Below are positions 1 to 9,113 of a stretch of 64,000 nucleotides of DNA, one piece after another; the first letter of the stretch is position 1; every line of letters begins with the position of its first letter. The position numbers and the translations under genes are program-made. The notes under the pieces are model-generated. The model saw only the letters and a program-made list of their open reading frames with translations. It had not been told where the DNA came from and did not search any database. The DNA comes from CAVYWD01 sp963772225 (GTDB taxonomy: Bacteria > Myxococcota > Myxococcia > Myxococcales > UBA5297): contig CAVYWD010000004.1 of assembly GCA_963772225.1 (NCBI GenBank), positions 248,001 through 312,000 on the forward strand, written 5' to 3'.

Positions 1-2035
1 CTCGGGGCTGAACAGCGGCATCAACTGGGGCTCCTCCGGCAATTGCAGCGCGAGCAACATCAGCAAGTACCTCAATGACGCCGCCGGGACCGCTTGGATC
101 TTTCAGCGGGTGCGCGGCTATTGCTACACGGAAAACAACACGAACTATACGCCCTCGGATTCGCAGTGCCCGACCGACTCGGACCTCCAGAACCGCCTCG
201 ATCTGGGCAATCGCGCGCACCTGGGCGGTCTGGTCCACTCCTCGCCCGCGGTGCTGACGCCGAGCTCCTACGTCGCCGACGGTGGCGCCCCGAGGCCCGT
301 CGTGTCCTTCGCCGGGGGCTATGACGGCCAGCTTCACGCCTTCTATGTGGGCGGCGGCCAGGGATACACCGGCCCGGCCACGACGCTCCATTTCGCCGAG
401 GACAACAGCCCCGTGTCCAAGTTCAACACGAATTGGAGCACGACCTTCACCAGCACGACGCCCGCCGCCGGGACCGAGCTCTGGTCGTTCCTGCCCGTGA
501 GCCAGCTCCCGCACCTGCAAGACAACTCGGCGCAGGTCGACTCCTCTCCGCAGCTCATGGACGTCTTCGCGGACTTCGGGGGGACGGGAATCCGCGAATG
601 GCACACCGTGCTGATGGTCTCTTTGGGGCGCATGGGCACCGAGCTCTTCGCCATCGACGTAACCAATCCGCTCGAGCCGCGCTTGCTCTGGGACATCGTG
701 GGGTCGGTCTTCCGGTCGGGCTCGACGCCGTGGTACTCGCCGAACATTCTCTTGACCGACGCCCTCGGGAGCCCGAGCCCGCTGCCCGGCACGCTCGACG
801 AGCCCAAGTGGAACGCCGACACGGCGCTCTTCTTGCCCTATCCGGAGACCGACACGGGTCGCACGATGACCAAGGTCTACGATTACCAGGACCTCGGTGG
901 CTCGGCGGGGCTCACCACCTCCCAGGTCCGCATGGGTCTCGAGCCCGTCTACGTCGTGTACGCCGCGTCCAACATGCCTCCGGGCAGAAAGGGAATCGAG
1001 GTCTTCGCCATCGAGGCGGCCACGGGCCAAAAGCTCTGGCAATGGGAGCATGCGTATACCAGCTCCACGGTGCCCTCCGACAACGCGGTTCCTCCGCCGG
1101 TCGCGGTCATCAACGGCCTGGACGGCGCTTCCCGAGTGCTCGTGGGCGACCAAGAGGGGCGGGTCTGGGAGCTCGACGCCATCACCGGCGCCAACGTCAA
1201 CATGTCCACGACGCTCACGGGGTGCTCCGCGTCCGCGCCGTGCCGATTCCCGGCCTTCGACGCGAGATCCACGAGCAGCGTGCCGCAACCCATCACCACC
1301 AATGTTGCGGTCGCGGTGGTTCCCTCCACCGTGGCGTCTGGGCACCTGCTCTACAGCTACAGGGGCCAGCGCGTGGTCATCTTTGGCACCGCCGGCGCGG
1401 ACTGGATCAGCGGAGCCGCGTCGGTCCCCGGCAAGCTCCATGTCGCGCTGTACGATGACAGCGCCATCGGGACGAGCGGGAGCATTCCGCTGCGCGTCCC
1501 GATCCGAACGGGCGCGGGCAAGGAGCTCGACGGAACCACCGACTGGACGCCCACCACGGCGTTGAACGCTGCGAGCACCTACGGCGTCCTGCAAGAGGTC
1601 CCGGGCTTCCCGGACGTCTTCTCCGCCGGGGAGCGGCTCTACGGCGATATCACTGTCACGGGCGGCGCCGTCTACTACTCGACGGCGTCCTCGCAGGTGA
1701 GCGACATCATGCAGCTCTCCGCCTCGGCGAGCGGCCACACCTACGCGCTCGACCTCTTCACAGCGGCGACGGGAGCCCTCCATAGCACGCTGTTGAACGA
1801 CGCGAATTACGGCGGCGTCGCGGTCTATTCTCCGACGAACGCCACCACAGGGGTCCGCAGCTTCCAGGGAATCGTAGGGGACCAGGTCGCCGCGATCGGG
1901 TTCATCCCGCAGAGCTCGGCGGGCACGCAGCTCACGAATGATTCCGGGCCGTCTTCCCAGCTCAGGCCCGACAGCAACTCCGGCATCACCTACCGGCTCA
2001 TGTCCTGGTTCAAGCGGTTCTTGGACCTTCCTTGA
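1..2035 (+). CDS. pilY1: PilY1-type pilus tip/adhesin protein, C-terminal part
   Basis: The frame is open from base 2, so the 5' end lies outside the window; about 677 C-terminal residues are present. The sequence is a long beta-rich secreted region with repeated segments such as TELFAIDVTNP and GIEVFAIEAATGQKLWQWE, the pattern of the PilC/PilY1 beta-propeller. PilY1 proteins sit at the type IV pilus tip with minor pilins, in adhesion and pilus priming. The gene ends 14 bases before a minor pilin gene and heads a pilY1-pilV-pilW-pilX cluster. No clear calcium-binding loop is visible in this portion. The family call is firm; which PilY1 paralogue it is cannot be told. Confidence 0.85.
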   Translation, partial: SGLNSGINWGSSGNCSASNISKYLNDAAGTAWIFQRVRGYCYTENNTNYTPSDSQCPTDSDLQNRLDLGNRAHLGGLVHSSPAVLTPSSYVADGGAPRPVVSFAGGYDGQLHAFYVGGGQGYTGPATTLHFAEDNSPVSKFNTNWSTTFTSTTPAAGTELWSFLPVSQLPHLQDNSAQVDSSPQLMDVFADFGGTGIREWHTVLMVSLGRMGTELFAIDVTNPLEPRLLWDIVGSVFRSGSTPWYSPNILLTDALGSPSPLPGTLDEPKWNADTALFLPYPETDTGRTMTKVYDYQDLGGSAGLTTSQVRMGLEPVYVVYAASNMPPGRKGIEVFAIEAATGQKLWQWEHAYTSSTVPSDNAVPPPVAVINGLDGASRVLVGDQEGRVWELDAITGANVNMSTTLTGCSASAPCRFPAFDARSTSSVPQPITTNVAVAVVPSTVASGHLLYSYRGQRVVIFGTAGADWISGAASVPGKLHVALYDDSAIGTSGSIPLRVPIRTGAGKELDGTTDWTPTTALNAASTYGVLQEVPGFPDVFSAGERLYGDITVTGGAVYYSTASSQVSDIMQLSASASGHTYALDLFTAATGALHSTLLNDANYGGVAVYSPTNATTGVRSFQGIVGDQVAAIGFIPQSSAGTQLTNDSGPSSQLRPDSNSGITYRLMSWFKRFLDLP

Positions 2036-2049
2036 GAAAGGGTGCGAAG

Positions 2050-2631
2050 ATGCGCCGCGCGAGCAGGGCCCATGGATTCACCCTCATCGAGATGTTCGTC
2101 GCCATGGCGGTGCTCTTCATCGCCTCGTACGGATTGCTGCTCGGCATCGTCAGCGCCTACAAAGACCTGAGGGATGGGCAGCGCCGCGTCCTCTCGAACG
2201 TGCTGGTCGAGGCGAGGCTCCAGCGAAGCCGGCTCCAAGACAAAGTGACCCTTTACAACAAGGGGAGCGCGACGGGCTCGTATACCTCGCCTGCATTCGA
2301 AAACTTGGCCATCGGCACGGCGCCGTGGGCGATGGACGACGCTCCCGGCGCGGACTCGAGCGACCTCGGCTACGGCGCGCTCTTCTCCATCCTGCCGGAC
2401 GGGACATTCACTCCCAAGACAACGTCTCCCGCGCCCGCCTCCTGCGCGGACCCGGTCATCCCGAAGGGCGTCTACTGCCGCGAGGTGGCCGTCACTCTGG
2501 GGGCGCCGGTGAGCTCGCCGGGCAGCATGATCGCATCCTGCGGGCAGGTCGCGACCCTATGGGTTCGCGTCAGCAGGGCCGGCGACCCGCTCAACCTCGC
2601 GATAGTGACCCGTGAGGTGATCGCGCAATGA
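2050..2631 (+). CDS. pilV: type IV pilus minor pseudopilin, PilV-like
   Basis: A 193-residue prepilin-like protein. It has a short basic leader ending in Gly, then FTLIEMFVAMAVLFI, the class III signal cut by prepilin peptidase PilD between G and F, followed by one hydrophobic helix and a helical spine. The ATG at 2050 is preferred over a TTG at 2032 because a purine-rich GAGAAAGGG precedes it at suitable distance. It overlaps the next gene by ATGA, so the two are translationally coupled. Position between pilY1 and pilW argues for a minor pilin of the priming complex. The PilV label rests on gene order and the signal rather than on a diagnostic C-terminal domain. Confidence 0.75.
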   Translation: MRRASRAHGFTLIEMFVAMAVLFIASYGLLLGIVSAYKDLRDGQRRVLSNVLVEARLQRSRLQDKVTLYNKGSATGSYTSPAFENLAIGTAPWAMDDAPGADSSDLGYGALFSILPDGTFTPKTTSPAPASCADPVIPKGVYCREVAVTLGAPVSSPGSMIASCGQVATLWVRVSRAGDPLNLAIVTREVIAQ

Positions 2632-3728
2632 AACGCTCTGCCCGAGGAATGACGCTTATCGAGCTGATGGTGTCGACCGCCATTCTTGCTGTGGTCATAA
2701 CCATGGCCTTCGCTCTGCTCCTCCTCGCCGTTCGGGCCAACCGGTCGGCCGAGAGCACGACGGACACGACCGAGGCCGCCCGCTTCGCCGGCGACGTCCT
2801 CGCGGACGCTCTCGGAATGGCAGGAATGGGCGCGGGCGGGCGACTCTACGTCTATGACGGAACGGCCATCCGGGAGACGAGCGCCGTCATCGGAGTCAAC
2901 AACACCTCCGCCGGCGACGCGATCGCCGGCACCGACGAGGTTTGGGTCGTGGTTCCGCATCGCAACGCGTTCCAGCAGAGCTGCTCGTCCGACGCCCTCG
3001 ACCTGGGCGCGGGGACCATGGTCCAGTCGTGGGGCGGCGGCACCTTCAACATCCGCTGCAAGGACTCGCTGGACGACCCGAGCATTTCGAAGGCGATGAT
3101 GATGGTCTCCAACATGAACACGGCCGCCATCATCAGCAACGTCGGGTTCCAGCCGCTGACGCCCGGCCCTGGGTACACAGTGACGTTCACCGAATCCTCG
3201 GTGGCGAACTTCTCGGACGCGCCGGCGCACGGCGGCTATCAGGTCGGAGATCTGCTCTTCCCGGCCAGCGTGAAGCGCTACTTCGTGGGGCCCGATCCGA
3301 GGACGAACCTCCCCAGCCTCATGGTCCAAACGGCTGTGCCGAGGACCTCGGGCGGGTCTGCGAGCGCGAATCCGTTCCAAGTGACAACCCCGGCGCAGAT
3401 CTCGGTGGTGCAGGAGAACATCGAGGACCTCCAGCTCGCTTTTGGGGTCGACCCAACCAATGGAGCGGACCCGGCGAATGTCGTGTGGGCGAACAACGCG
3501 AACTTCGGGCCGGCGTACACGGCCGGGCTCCGCTCTCTGCGAATCAGCGTGGTCGCCAAGAGCAGTAGCGAATATCGGGACCAGTCGGGGGCCTTGTTGC
3601 AATCGAGCGACTATCAGGCGAGGCCGCAGGTGGAAGATCACGGCGTCTCACTCCTGCCAGACGGATATCGCCGCATTCTCTACACCCGCAGGGTCGAGGT
3701 GCCGAACATGGCTTCGGCGAACCTCTAA
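2628..3728 (+). CDS. pilW: type IV pilus minor pseudopilin, PilW-like
   Basis: A 366-residue protein with a class III signal: leader ending RG, then MTLIELMVSTAILAVVI, and a long hydrophobic N-terminal helix. The length and the large, extracytoplasmic, Asn/Gly-rich C-terminal part match PilW, the largest minor pilin. Its start overlaps the preceding stop (ATGA). PilW cooperates with PilV, PilX, FimU and PilY1 to start pilus assembly and forms part of the tip. The mature N-terminus would begin with Met rather than the usual Phe, which prepilin peptidases tolerate. Confidence 0.78.
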   Translation: MKRSARGMTLIELMVSTAILAVVITMAFALLLLAVRANRSAESTTDTTEAARFAGDVLADALGMAGMGAGGRLYVYDGTAIRETSAVIGVNNTSAGDAIAGTDEVWVVVPHRNAFQQSCSSDALDLGAGTMVQSWGGGTFNIRCKDSLDDPSISKAMMMVSNMNTAAIISNVGFQPLTPGPGYTVTFTESSVANFSDAPAHGGYQVGDLLFPASVKRYFVGPDPRTNLPSLMVQTAVPRTSGGSASANPFQVTTPAQISVVQENIEDLQLAFGVDPTNGADPANVVWANNANFGPAYTAGLRSLRISVVAKSSSEYRDQSGALLQSSDYQARPQVEDHGVSLLPDGYRRILYTRRVEVPNMASANL

Positions 3729-3746
3729 CAAGTGAGGCACGACCCC

Positions 3747-4343
3747 ATGAGCTTCAGGCGCAGTCGGCGCGAGCGCGGCGCAGCGCTCTTGACGGCCATC
3801 TTCGTGGCAGCTTTCTTGGCCATGCTGGTGGCAGGGTTGCTCAACTACGTACATAATCAGCGGGTCCGCGGGATCCAGAGCTCGCGGGCAATCAAGCGCG
3901 TCTCCTGCGCCGAGGCGGGCCTTCAATATGCGCGGTCCTATTTCGCCAAAAACTTTGCCAGTTGGAACACATACCTTCGCGACCCGAGCCACTATAACCC
4001 CATCCAGACGGGGACGTTCAATACAACCCCGGCAAACCCGATGGACCCTGTCCTCCAGGGGACTTCGGGTCACCCCGAGCTCTTCACCGACCTCGACGGC
4101 GACTCTTTCCCAGACGTCTATATTTACATCCGCGACAATGACGACGAGGCGCTCCCGGCGAGCCCGAACTGGGCGAAAGACAACGACCAGACCGTCATCG
4201 TCGGGGCGGTGTGCATCTCCTCGACCCTCGCGCCCCTGCGGCAGGACGGCAAGGTCGACACGGCCCGTCTCACCCTGGAGTCGATCCTCTCCTTCAACCT
4301 GACTCACAACCAGTACGGGCCGAACTCGAACAACAACTGGTAG
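3747..4343 (+). CDS. pilX: type IV pilus minor pilin, PilX-like
   Basis: A 198-residue protein with an N-terminus of the PilX type: basic RRSRRERG, then AALLTAIFVAAFLAMLVAG, one hydrophobic segment without the strict FTLIE motif, and a CAEAGLQYAR helix characteristic of PilX_N. The ATG at 3747 is chosen over an in-frame GTG at 3732 because GAGG lies about 9 bases upstream of it. It is the last gene of the pilY1 cluster; a dispersed repeat starts 9 bases after its stop. The C-terminal region has an Asp-rich loop (DLDGDSFPDVYIYIRDNDDE) that could bind calcium; that is inference. Confidence 0.72.
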   Translation: MSFRRSRRERGAALLTAIFVAAFLAMLVAGLLNYVHNQRVRGIQSSRAIKRVSCAEAGLQYARSYFAKNFASWNTYLRDPSHYNPIQTGTFNTTPANPMDPVLQGTSGHPELFTDLDGDSFPDVYIYIRDNDDEALPASPNWAKDNDQTVIVGAVCISSTLAPLRQDGKVDTARLTLESILSFNLTHNQYGPNSNNNW

Positions 4344-4669
4344 CGGTGAGTCAGAGCCTGGGGCCTGGAGGGGCCTGGAGCCGGCCTGGAGCCTTTGCCA
4401 GAACTGCACAAGATTTCGCGCCGAAGGGACTCATGGCGCCCGGACGGATTCAAGCAAACGCCTTTGGACCTGGCGCAGCTCCCTGATGCGGCGGCCACAT
4501 TTGCGAATTCATTCAAGAACAAGCAAGTTGCCGCGGGACTGAGCTCCCGAGCAGGCTTCACGGACCCGCGCCGTGATGTGGGAGAGGCCATCCAGCATTA
4601 TCGACCTCAATAGCCGCATTCCGCCCGGCAGCGGGGTGGAGCTCATTGACACGGTGCGCGACCACGGCC
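4344..4669. other. intergenic stretch with one degenerate repeat copy
   Basis: 326 bases between convergent genes pilX and the stress protein. The first third holds a rearranged copy of the dispersed repeat described separately. In the rest I see no convincing gene, RNA or terminator; short open frames there lack ribosome-binding sites and family resemblance. Confidence 0.5.
4352..4430 (-). repeat. dispersed repeat, copy 1 (partial, degenerate)
   Basis: Reversed, truncated copy of the roughly 143-bp family also found at 28424, 30590, 35897 and 57922. The end module reading CTTTGCCAG then GCACAAGATTTCGCGCCGAA matches the copy at 57922 almost base for base. The central hairpin arms are reduced to several GCCTGGAG units, as if the palindrome had collapsed or slipped. 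It lies directly behind the pilX stop codon. Confidence 0.75.
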
Positions 4670-5164
4670 TCACGGCGCAGCCGGCTCCGCCGGCTCCGTC
4701 TCCTGGGCGCGCGCCTCGACCTGGCCGGCGTGCACGGTCAGCACGGGGCAGGGGGCGCGGCGCACCACCTTTTCGGCGACCGAGCCGAGCACCGCGTGCA
4801 TGAGCGCCGTCCGGCCATGGGTGCCCATGACGAGGAGGTCGAGCGCGTTCTCCTTCGCGAAGCGCAAGATCTCCGCGTGCGGGGCGCCAATCAGCGAGCG
4901 GGTCTGCACGGACGGCGCGCCGCGCGCCAGCGCCTCGGCCTTCCACTGCTCAAGGGAGCGGTCGGCCAGCTCGTCGGCCTCCTCCATCAGCTGCTCCGCG
5001 GTGTAGGGCGGCACCTCCGCGAAGGCGAGCGTGGGCAGGGGCCGCACGTACAGCAGGAACAGCCGCGCCCCGCGGGCCGAGGCCAGCTCGGCAGCCAAGT
5101 GCATGGCCTCGCGCGAGGGCTCGGAGAAGTCGACCGGGCAGCCGATGGTTCGCCACGGGTGCAT
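4670..5164 (-). CDS. universal stress protein (UspA family)
   Basis: A 164-residue single-domain Usp. It opens with the usual beta strand and Asp (IGCPVDFSEPSREA) and carries the ATP-binding signature G-x2-G-x9-G-S in GTHGRTALMHAVLGS near residue 115, so it is probably a nucleotide-binding UspA/MJ0577-type protein acting in the cytoplasm. A strong GGAGGAG lies a few bases before the ATG. The gene is divergent from the glycosyltransferase gene, with about 120 bases between them for both promoters. A proline/glutamate-rich tail follows the domain. Which stress it answers is not visible. Confidence 0.9.
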   Translation of the reverse strand: MHPWRTIGCPVDFSEPSREAMHLAAELASARGARLFLLYVRPLPTLAFAEVPPYTAEQLMEEADELADRSLEQWKAEALARGAPSVQTRSLIGAPHAEILRFAKENALDLLVMGTHGRTALMHAVLGSVAEKVVRRAPCPVLTVHAGQVEARAQETEPAEPAAP

Positions 5165-5285
5165 GGTCTCCTCCGTGAGCGATTACCCGCTCAAAAACAA
5201 ATCTATGCACTCCCGCGGGGCTTCAGGCGGCCGTCCCTATATTGCAAGCGCGGAAACCGCCGTGGAGAGGGGGGCGCCGTTTTGG

Positions 5286-6803
5286 GTGCCAGGGTTCGCG
5301 AGAATCATCGGGCCGCACACGGCGCGCGTCGAGGCCTACCGCGACATCGACCCGCGCGACCCTGACCTCCAGGCGCTCACCGAGCTGGGCCGGCGGTCGG
5401 CGCATCGGCTGGGCAATTCGCGGGTCTGGATGCTCAGCTCCACCGAGCGCGGCGGCGGCGTGGCGGAGATGATGCCGCGCATCCTGGGGCTGCTGGACGA
5501 CCTGGGGGTGGACGCCCGCTGGCTGGTGCTCGAGCCCGTCGAGCCCGCCTTCTTCGAGCTGACCAAGCAGCTGCACAACATGATCCACGGCCTGCCGGGC
5601 CCCGAGGACTTGGCCCGGGCCCGGGCGCTTTACGAGCGGGTGAGCGAGGCGGCGTCGCACTCGCTGCGCGGGCACCTGCTCGCCGGCGACGTGCTGGTGG
5701 TGCACGACCCGCAGCCTTTGGGCGCGGCTTGCTTCCTGCCGAGGGAGCAGCGGCCGCACCTGATCTGGCGCTGCCACATCGGCGTCTCGGATTTCAACGA
5801 GCACACCCGGGCCGCCTGGGAGTTCTTGGCGCCGTACCTGCACGGCTATGACCGGTTGATCTTCTCGCTCGAGACGTACATCCCCGACGCCTTCTTCAGC
5901 CGCGCAGGCGTCATCCACCCGGGGATCGACCCGCTCTCGCACAAGAACCGCGACCTGCGGCCGCGCAAGCTCGCCTCCATCCTGCGCGCGGCGGGGCTGC
6001 TCGAAGGCCCGGAGCTGCCGGGCTGGGCCCGGTTCGCGGCGCAGGCGCAGCGCTACGTCGAGGGCCGCTGGACGACCTCGCCCATCCCCGCACTGCTTTG
6101 GGCGCCGCTCATCGTGCAGGTGTCGCGCTTCGACCGCCTCAAGGGCTTTCAATACCTGCTCCCTGCGTTCGAACGGCTCCTGTCGCTCTACCCGGAGCGG
6201 ATCGAACACCTGCGCGCCGACAGCGAGCGCGTGAGAGCGGAGCTCGAGCAAGTGCAAATGGTCCTCGCCGGGCCGGACCCGGGCGGCGTGTCGGACGACC
6301 CCGAGGAGGCCGAGGTGCTCGAAGCGCTCTGCGCGCAGCACCGCGCGCTCCCGCCCCAGGTCGCGAGCCGCGTGCACCTGGTTCGGCTCCCCATGGGCGA
6401 CCGGAAGCAGAACGCGCTCGCGGTGAATGCTTTGCAGCGGATTGCGGCGGTGGTGGTGCAGAACTCTGTGCAGGAGGGGTTCGGCCTCACCGCCGCCGAG
6501 GCGCTCTGGAAGGGGAGCCCGCTCGTGGTCTCCAACGTCGGCGGCCTGAGCCTCCAGGTTCGGCACGAGATCGACGGGCTGCTCGTGGACGACCCCTGCG
6601 ACCCCGGCGCCGTGGCCCAGGCGCTGCTCGAGGTCCTGGCGTACCCGCGGCGCGCCGAGACGATGGCGTCCTCGGGTCACCGGCGGGTGCGCGACCACTT
6701 CCTCGTGCTGTCGCAGGTCCGCCGCTGGCTCGAGGAGTTGGACGCCTTGCTCGAGGCGCGGGTGGCGTCGGCGCCCGCTCAGGCGGCGCTGGCGCCCTCC
6801 TGA
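5286..6803 (+). CDS. treT: GT4 glycosyltransferase, trehalose synthase (TreT)-like
   Basis: About 505 residues. Motifs follow TreT-type enzymes, which make trehalose from NDP-glucose and glucose: SSTERGGGVAEMM near the N-terminus, VVHDPQPLG, IWRCHIGVSDF, then IVQVSRFDRLKGF and the GT-B donor site QEGFGLTAAEALWKGSP. The start is uncertain: GTG at 5286 has GGAGAGGGGGGCG upstream, whereas the ATG at 5205 has no good site and would give 532 residues. TreT would supply a compatible solute, which fits the adjacent stress protein. Substrate is inferred from family only; trehalose phosphorylase-like activity is an alternative. Confidence 0.75.
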   Translation: MPGFARIIGPHTARVEAYRDIDPRDPDLQALTELGRRSAHRLGNSRVWMLSSTERGGGVAEMMPRILGLLDDLGVDARWLVLEPVEPAFFELTKQLHNMIHGLPGPEDLARARALYERVSEAASHSLRGHLLAGDVLVVHDPQPLGAACFLPREQRPHLIWRCHIGVSDFNEHTRAAWEFLAPYLHGYDRLIFSLETYIPDAFFSRAGVIHPGIDPLSHKNRDLRPRKLASILRAAGLLEGPELPGWARFAAQAQRYVEGRWTTSPIPALLWAPLIVQVSRFDRLKGFQYLLPAFERLLSLYPERIEHLRADSERVRAELEQVQMVLAGPDPGGVSDDPEEAEVLEALCAQHRALPPQVASRVHLVRLPMGDRKQNALAVNALQRIAAVVVQNSVQEGFGLTAAEALWKGSPLVVSNVGGLSLQVRHEIDGLLVDDPCDPGAVAQALLEVLAYPRRAETMASSGHRRVRDHFLVLSQVRRWLEELDALLEARVASAPAQAALAPS

Positions 6804-6854
6804 AGCGCCGGCTCGCTCGCCGCCGCCGGCTTGGCGCGGGTGGGCGAGGCGGCG

Positions 6855-7040
6855 CTACCGCGGGTGCTGCGCCAGCTCTCGAAGTAGGAAGTCGGCCTCC
6901 GCCGGGGAGAGGTCGAAGCGCTTGGACGCCGCGTCGATGGCCTGGGCGAGCTTGAGCTTCGGGTCGTCGCGGCGGCGCTCGCTGATCCAGCGGACGGCCT
7001 GGCGGAGCGACTCGCCGTCGGGCATGGCTGGGTGGGTCAT
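6855..7040 (-). CDS. small conserved protein of unknown function
   Basis: A 61-residue acidic/basic helical protein with the pattern LRQAVRWISERR followed by RFDLSPAEADFLLREL. I recall similar very small proteins with a FDLSP..EFL ending in many deltaproteobacterial genomes, without a known role. GAGGTG precedes the ATG at a good distance, and codon use matches its neighbours, so I accept it as a gene despite its size. It converges on the glycosyltransferase gene and is divergent from the FKBP lipoprotein gene. No catalytic motif or membrane segment is present. Confidence 0.65.
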   Translation of the reverse strand: MTHPAMPDGESLRQAVRWISERRRDDPKLKLAQAIDAASKRFDLSPAEADFLLRELAQHPR

Positions 7041-7239
7041 CGGAATACACCTCGGGGCGCAGCGCCCTCAGGACGGGAGTGCCCTCGGGCCCACGGCCGT
7101 GCGATTGTAGCGTCTCCCGCTTGCCGCGTGGCCGGACCCCGCCGAAAAATGCAGCGGGCGGAACGCGGGGCGTTCTATAAGCGCGGTGCGCGGCGGCAAC
7201 CTCGAGCGCCGCCTTCCATGAAAAGAAAGGCAAGGACCG

Positions 7240-8049
7240 ATGCGAATCAAGACCCTCCTCGCGCTCGCCGCCGCAGCCGCTGCGGGCGCCTGCGCGCCGA
7301 AGTCCGGAAGTGGCGCCTCCTCCAATGAGCCCGTCTCGCTGGCGACCGACGAGCAGAAGGCCTTCTATGCCCTCGGCTTCCTCGAAGGCGAGCGCCTCGG
7401 CGTATTCACCATGACGCCGGCCGAGCAGGCGAACTTCAACAAGGGCCTGGCCGACAGCCTCGGCAGCCAGAAGTCGGCGGTCGAGAACCCCATGTCGCTG
7501 AACGCGAAGATCTCGGACCTGGCGCGGACCCGCGGCAAGGCGCGCGCCGACGCGAAGGCCGCGACCGAGCTGGTCAAGGGCAAGGAGTACTTGGAGAAGG
7601 CGGCGCAGGAGCCCGGGGTGGAGAAGACGGCCTCGGGGCTGCTCTACAAGGAGCTCGCCGCGGGCACCGGCGCCACGCCGACGCCGACGGACCGGGTGAA
7701 GGTCCACTACAAAGGCACGCTCACCGACGGCACCGAGTTCGACAGCTCGTACTCTCGCAAGGAGCCGGCGACCTTCCCGGTCACGGGCGTGATCCCCTGC
7801 TGGACGGAGGGCGTGCAGAAGATGAAGGTGGGCGGCAAGGCTCGCCTGGTCTGCCCGGCCACCATCGCCTACGGAGAGCGCGGCGCGCCTCCCAAGATCC
7901 CCGGGAACGCGACGCTCGCCTTCGAGGTGGAGCTGCTCGAGGTGGTGCCGCCCCCGGAGGTCGCTCCGAAGCCGGAGCCCGCGTCGGCCAAGGTCGAGCC
8001 GAAGAAGGCGGAGCCGGTCCAGAAGGCGAAGAAGCCCGGACAGAAGTAG
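7240..8049 (+). CDS. FKBP-type peptidyl-prolyl isomerase lipoprotein
   Basis: 269 residues. A lipoprotein signal ends in the lipobox AGAC (Cys 18). Next comes a helical FKBP_N-like dimerisation region (residues about 35-125, FYALGFLEGERLG), then an FKBP domain (about 130-230) with VKVHYKGTLTDGTEFDSSY and the VIPCWTEGVQKMKVGG turn, and a Lys/Pro/Ala-rich tail. FkpA/Mip-like proteins fold or maintain envelope proteins; Cys replaces the usual residue before W in the active loop. AAGGA precedes the start; TATAAG at 7176-7181 is a possible -10 without a clear -35. A REP-like hairpin follows the stop. Confidence 0.9.
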   Translation: MRIKTLLALAAAAAAGACAPKSGSGASSNEPVSLATDEQKAFYALGFLEGERLGVFTMTPAEQANFNKGLADSLGSQKSAVENPMSLNAKISDLARTRGKARADAKAATELVKGKEYLEKAAQEPGVEKTASGLLYKELAAGTGATPTPTDRVKVHYKGTLTDGTEFDSSYSRKEPATFPVTGVIPCWTEGVQKMKVGGKARLVCPATIAYGERGAPPKIPGNATLAFEVELLEVVPPPEVAPKPEPASAKVEPKKAEPVQKAKKPGQK

Positions 8050-8063
8050 CGCTCTGCTGCGCC

Positions 8064-8114
8064 TCTCCCCCTTCGCCCCCTCCCCGCTAGCGGGGAGGGG
8101 GTTGGGGGGTGAGG
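8064..8114. repeat. REP-like hairpin element, copy A
   Basis: Perfect stem CCCCTCCCCGC / GCGGGGAGGGG around a TA centre, with a C-rich lead and a GTTGGGGGGTGAGG trailer. A near-identical copy in the same orientation lies at 9114-9165. C-rich hairpins of this kind are common intergenic REP-type elements in high-GC proteobacteria and can act as transcription or mRNA end signals. Confidence 0.8.
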
Positions 8115-8185
8115 CCGTCGAATGTTCTCCCGCCCCGGCCTCGCACTCGAGGCACGGGCTGAAGTGCCCTCCAAGGAGCTGCCTC

Positions 8186-9085
8186 ATGCGCGACCCCCGA
8201 TTCCTCTCCCTTCGCCGCTCTGCCATGGCGGCGGTGATCGCGACCGCGGCGGCCTGCAACTCGCCGCAGTCCCCTTCCTCGAACGACGCCGGCGCTTCGA
8301 GCGACGCGGAAACGAGCGCGGACGGCGGCGGCCTTTCCGATGCTGGCGATGAGAACGCCGACGCCGGCGATGTGAACGCCGACGCCGGCGATGTGCCCTC
8401 GCTGGTGGACGGCGGGCTGCTCCTGACCGCGACGGTGCGGGACTTCAAGTTTCACAATCCCGTCGATTTCGAGAACCCGAAGTTCTCGGAGACCGAATCG
8501 AACAAGGACGACCGCGGCGTGGTGAAGGACGCGCTGGGCGCGGACGGCACGCCGGATTACGCCAAGGATTCAAGCGGGTCGTTGACCACTTCCGGGCCCG
8601 ATAACTTTCACGAATGGTTCCACGACGTCGAGCTTGTCAACGAAGAGACGCAGATCTCGCTCTTCTTGGCGAATACCCACGACAACATCTTCAGCTACGA
8701 CAATCAGGCGTTCTTCCCCATCGACAACATGCTGTTCGGGAATGAGACGCTGACGCTGAATGGCACCGACGTCCCTGAGACGAAGCTGCACAATTATAGC
8801 TTCACGCTCCAGCTGCACACGGTCTTCACCTATTACGGCGGGGAGACCTTCACCTTCATCGGCGACGACGACATCTGGGTCTTCATCAACAACAAGCTCG
8901 TCATCGATCTGGGCGGCGTTCACTCGGCGGAGACCGGCACGGTTTCGCTCGACAGCTCGGCGACCTCGTTGGGAATTCAGGCCGGTGGGACCTACCCGCT
9001 GGATCTGTTCTTCGCCGAGCGGCACGTCACCGGGTCGCATTTCCACGTCGACACGTCGCTCTTGCTGCGGCCGGGGCCGAATTAG
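8186..9085 (+). CDS. fibro-slime domain lipoprotein
   Basis: 299 residues; the ATG at 8186 has AAGGAGCT seven bases upstream. Signal peptide with lipobox AAAC, then a low-complexity linker of three Asp-Ala-Gly-Asp units, then a domain with ATVRDFKFHNPVDFE, a His/Glu-rich middle and FTFIGDDDIWVFINNKLVIDLGG, the hallmark of fibro-slime (PA14-related) domains. Such domains occur in surface or slime-associated proteins of slime moulds and myxobacteria and probably bind carbohydrate with calcium. It sits alone between two directly repeated REP-like hairpins, which suggests a cassette. The ligand is unknown. Confidence 0.85.
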   Translation: MRDPRFLSLRRSAMAAVIATAAACNSPQSPSSNDAGASSDAETSADGGGLSDAGDENADAGDVNADAGDVPSLVDGGLLLTATVRDFKFHNPVDFENPKFSETESNKDDRGVVKDALGADGTPDYAKDSSGSLTTSGPDNFHEWFHDVELVNEETQISLFLANTHDNIFSYDNQAFFPIDNMLFGNETLTLNGTDVPETKLHNYSFTLQLHTVFTYYGGETFTFIGDDDIWVFINNKLVIDLGGVHSAETGTVSLDSSATSLGIQAGGTYPLDLFFAERHVTGSHFHVDTSLLLRPGPN

Positions 9086-9113
9086 CAAAGAGCGTGCGGC
9101 GAACGCGCCCGAC

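Noticed and set aside
4509..4946. Open frame on the minus strand overlapping the universal stress gene
   Set aside because: It is the alternative frame of the stress gene in GC-rich DNA, rich in Arg/Ala/Gly, with no motif or ribosome-binding site.
5031..5285. N-terminal extension of the TreT-like protein to a Met at 5031
   Set aside because: The extra residues lie opposite the stress-protein gene, look random, and would remove the divergent promoter region.
6487..8448. Very long minus-strand open frame across the FKBP gene
   Set aside because: It is an antisense shadow of FKBP and neighbours; composition is Arg/Ala/Pro-rich without domain pattern.
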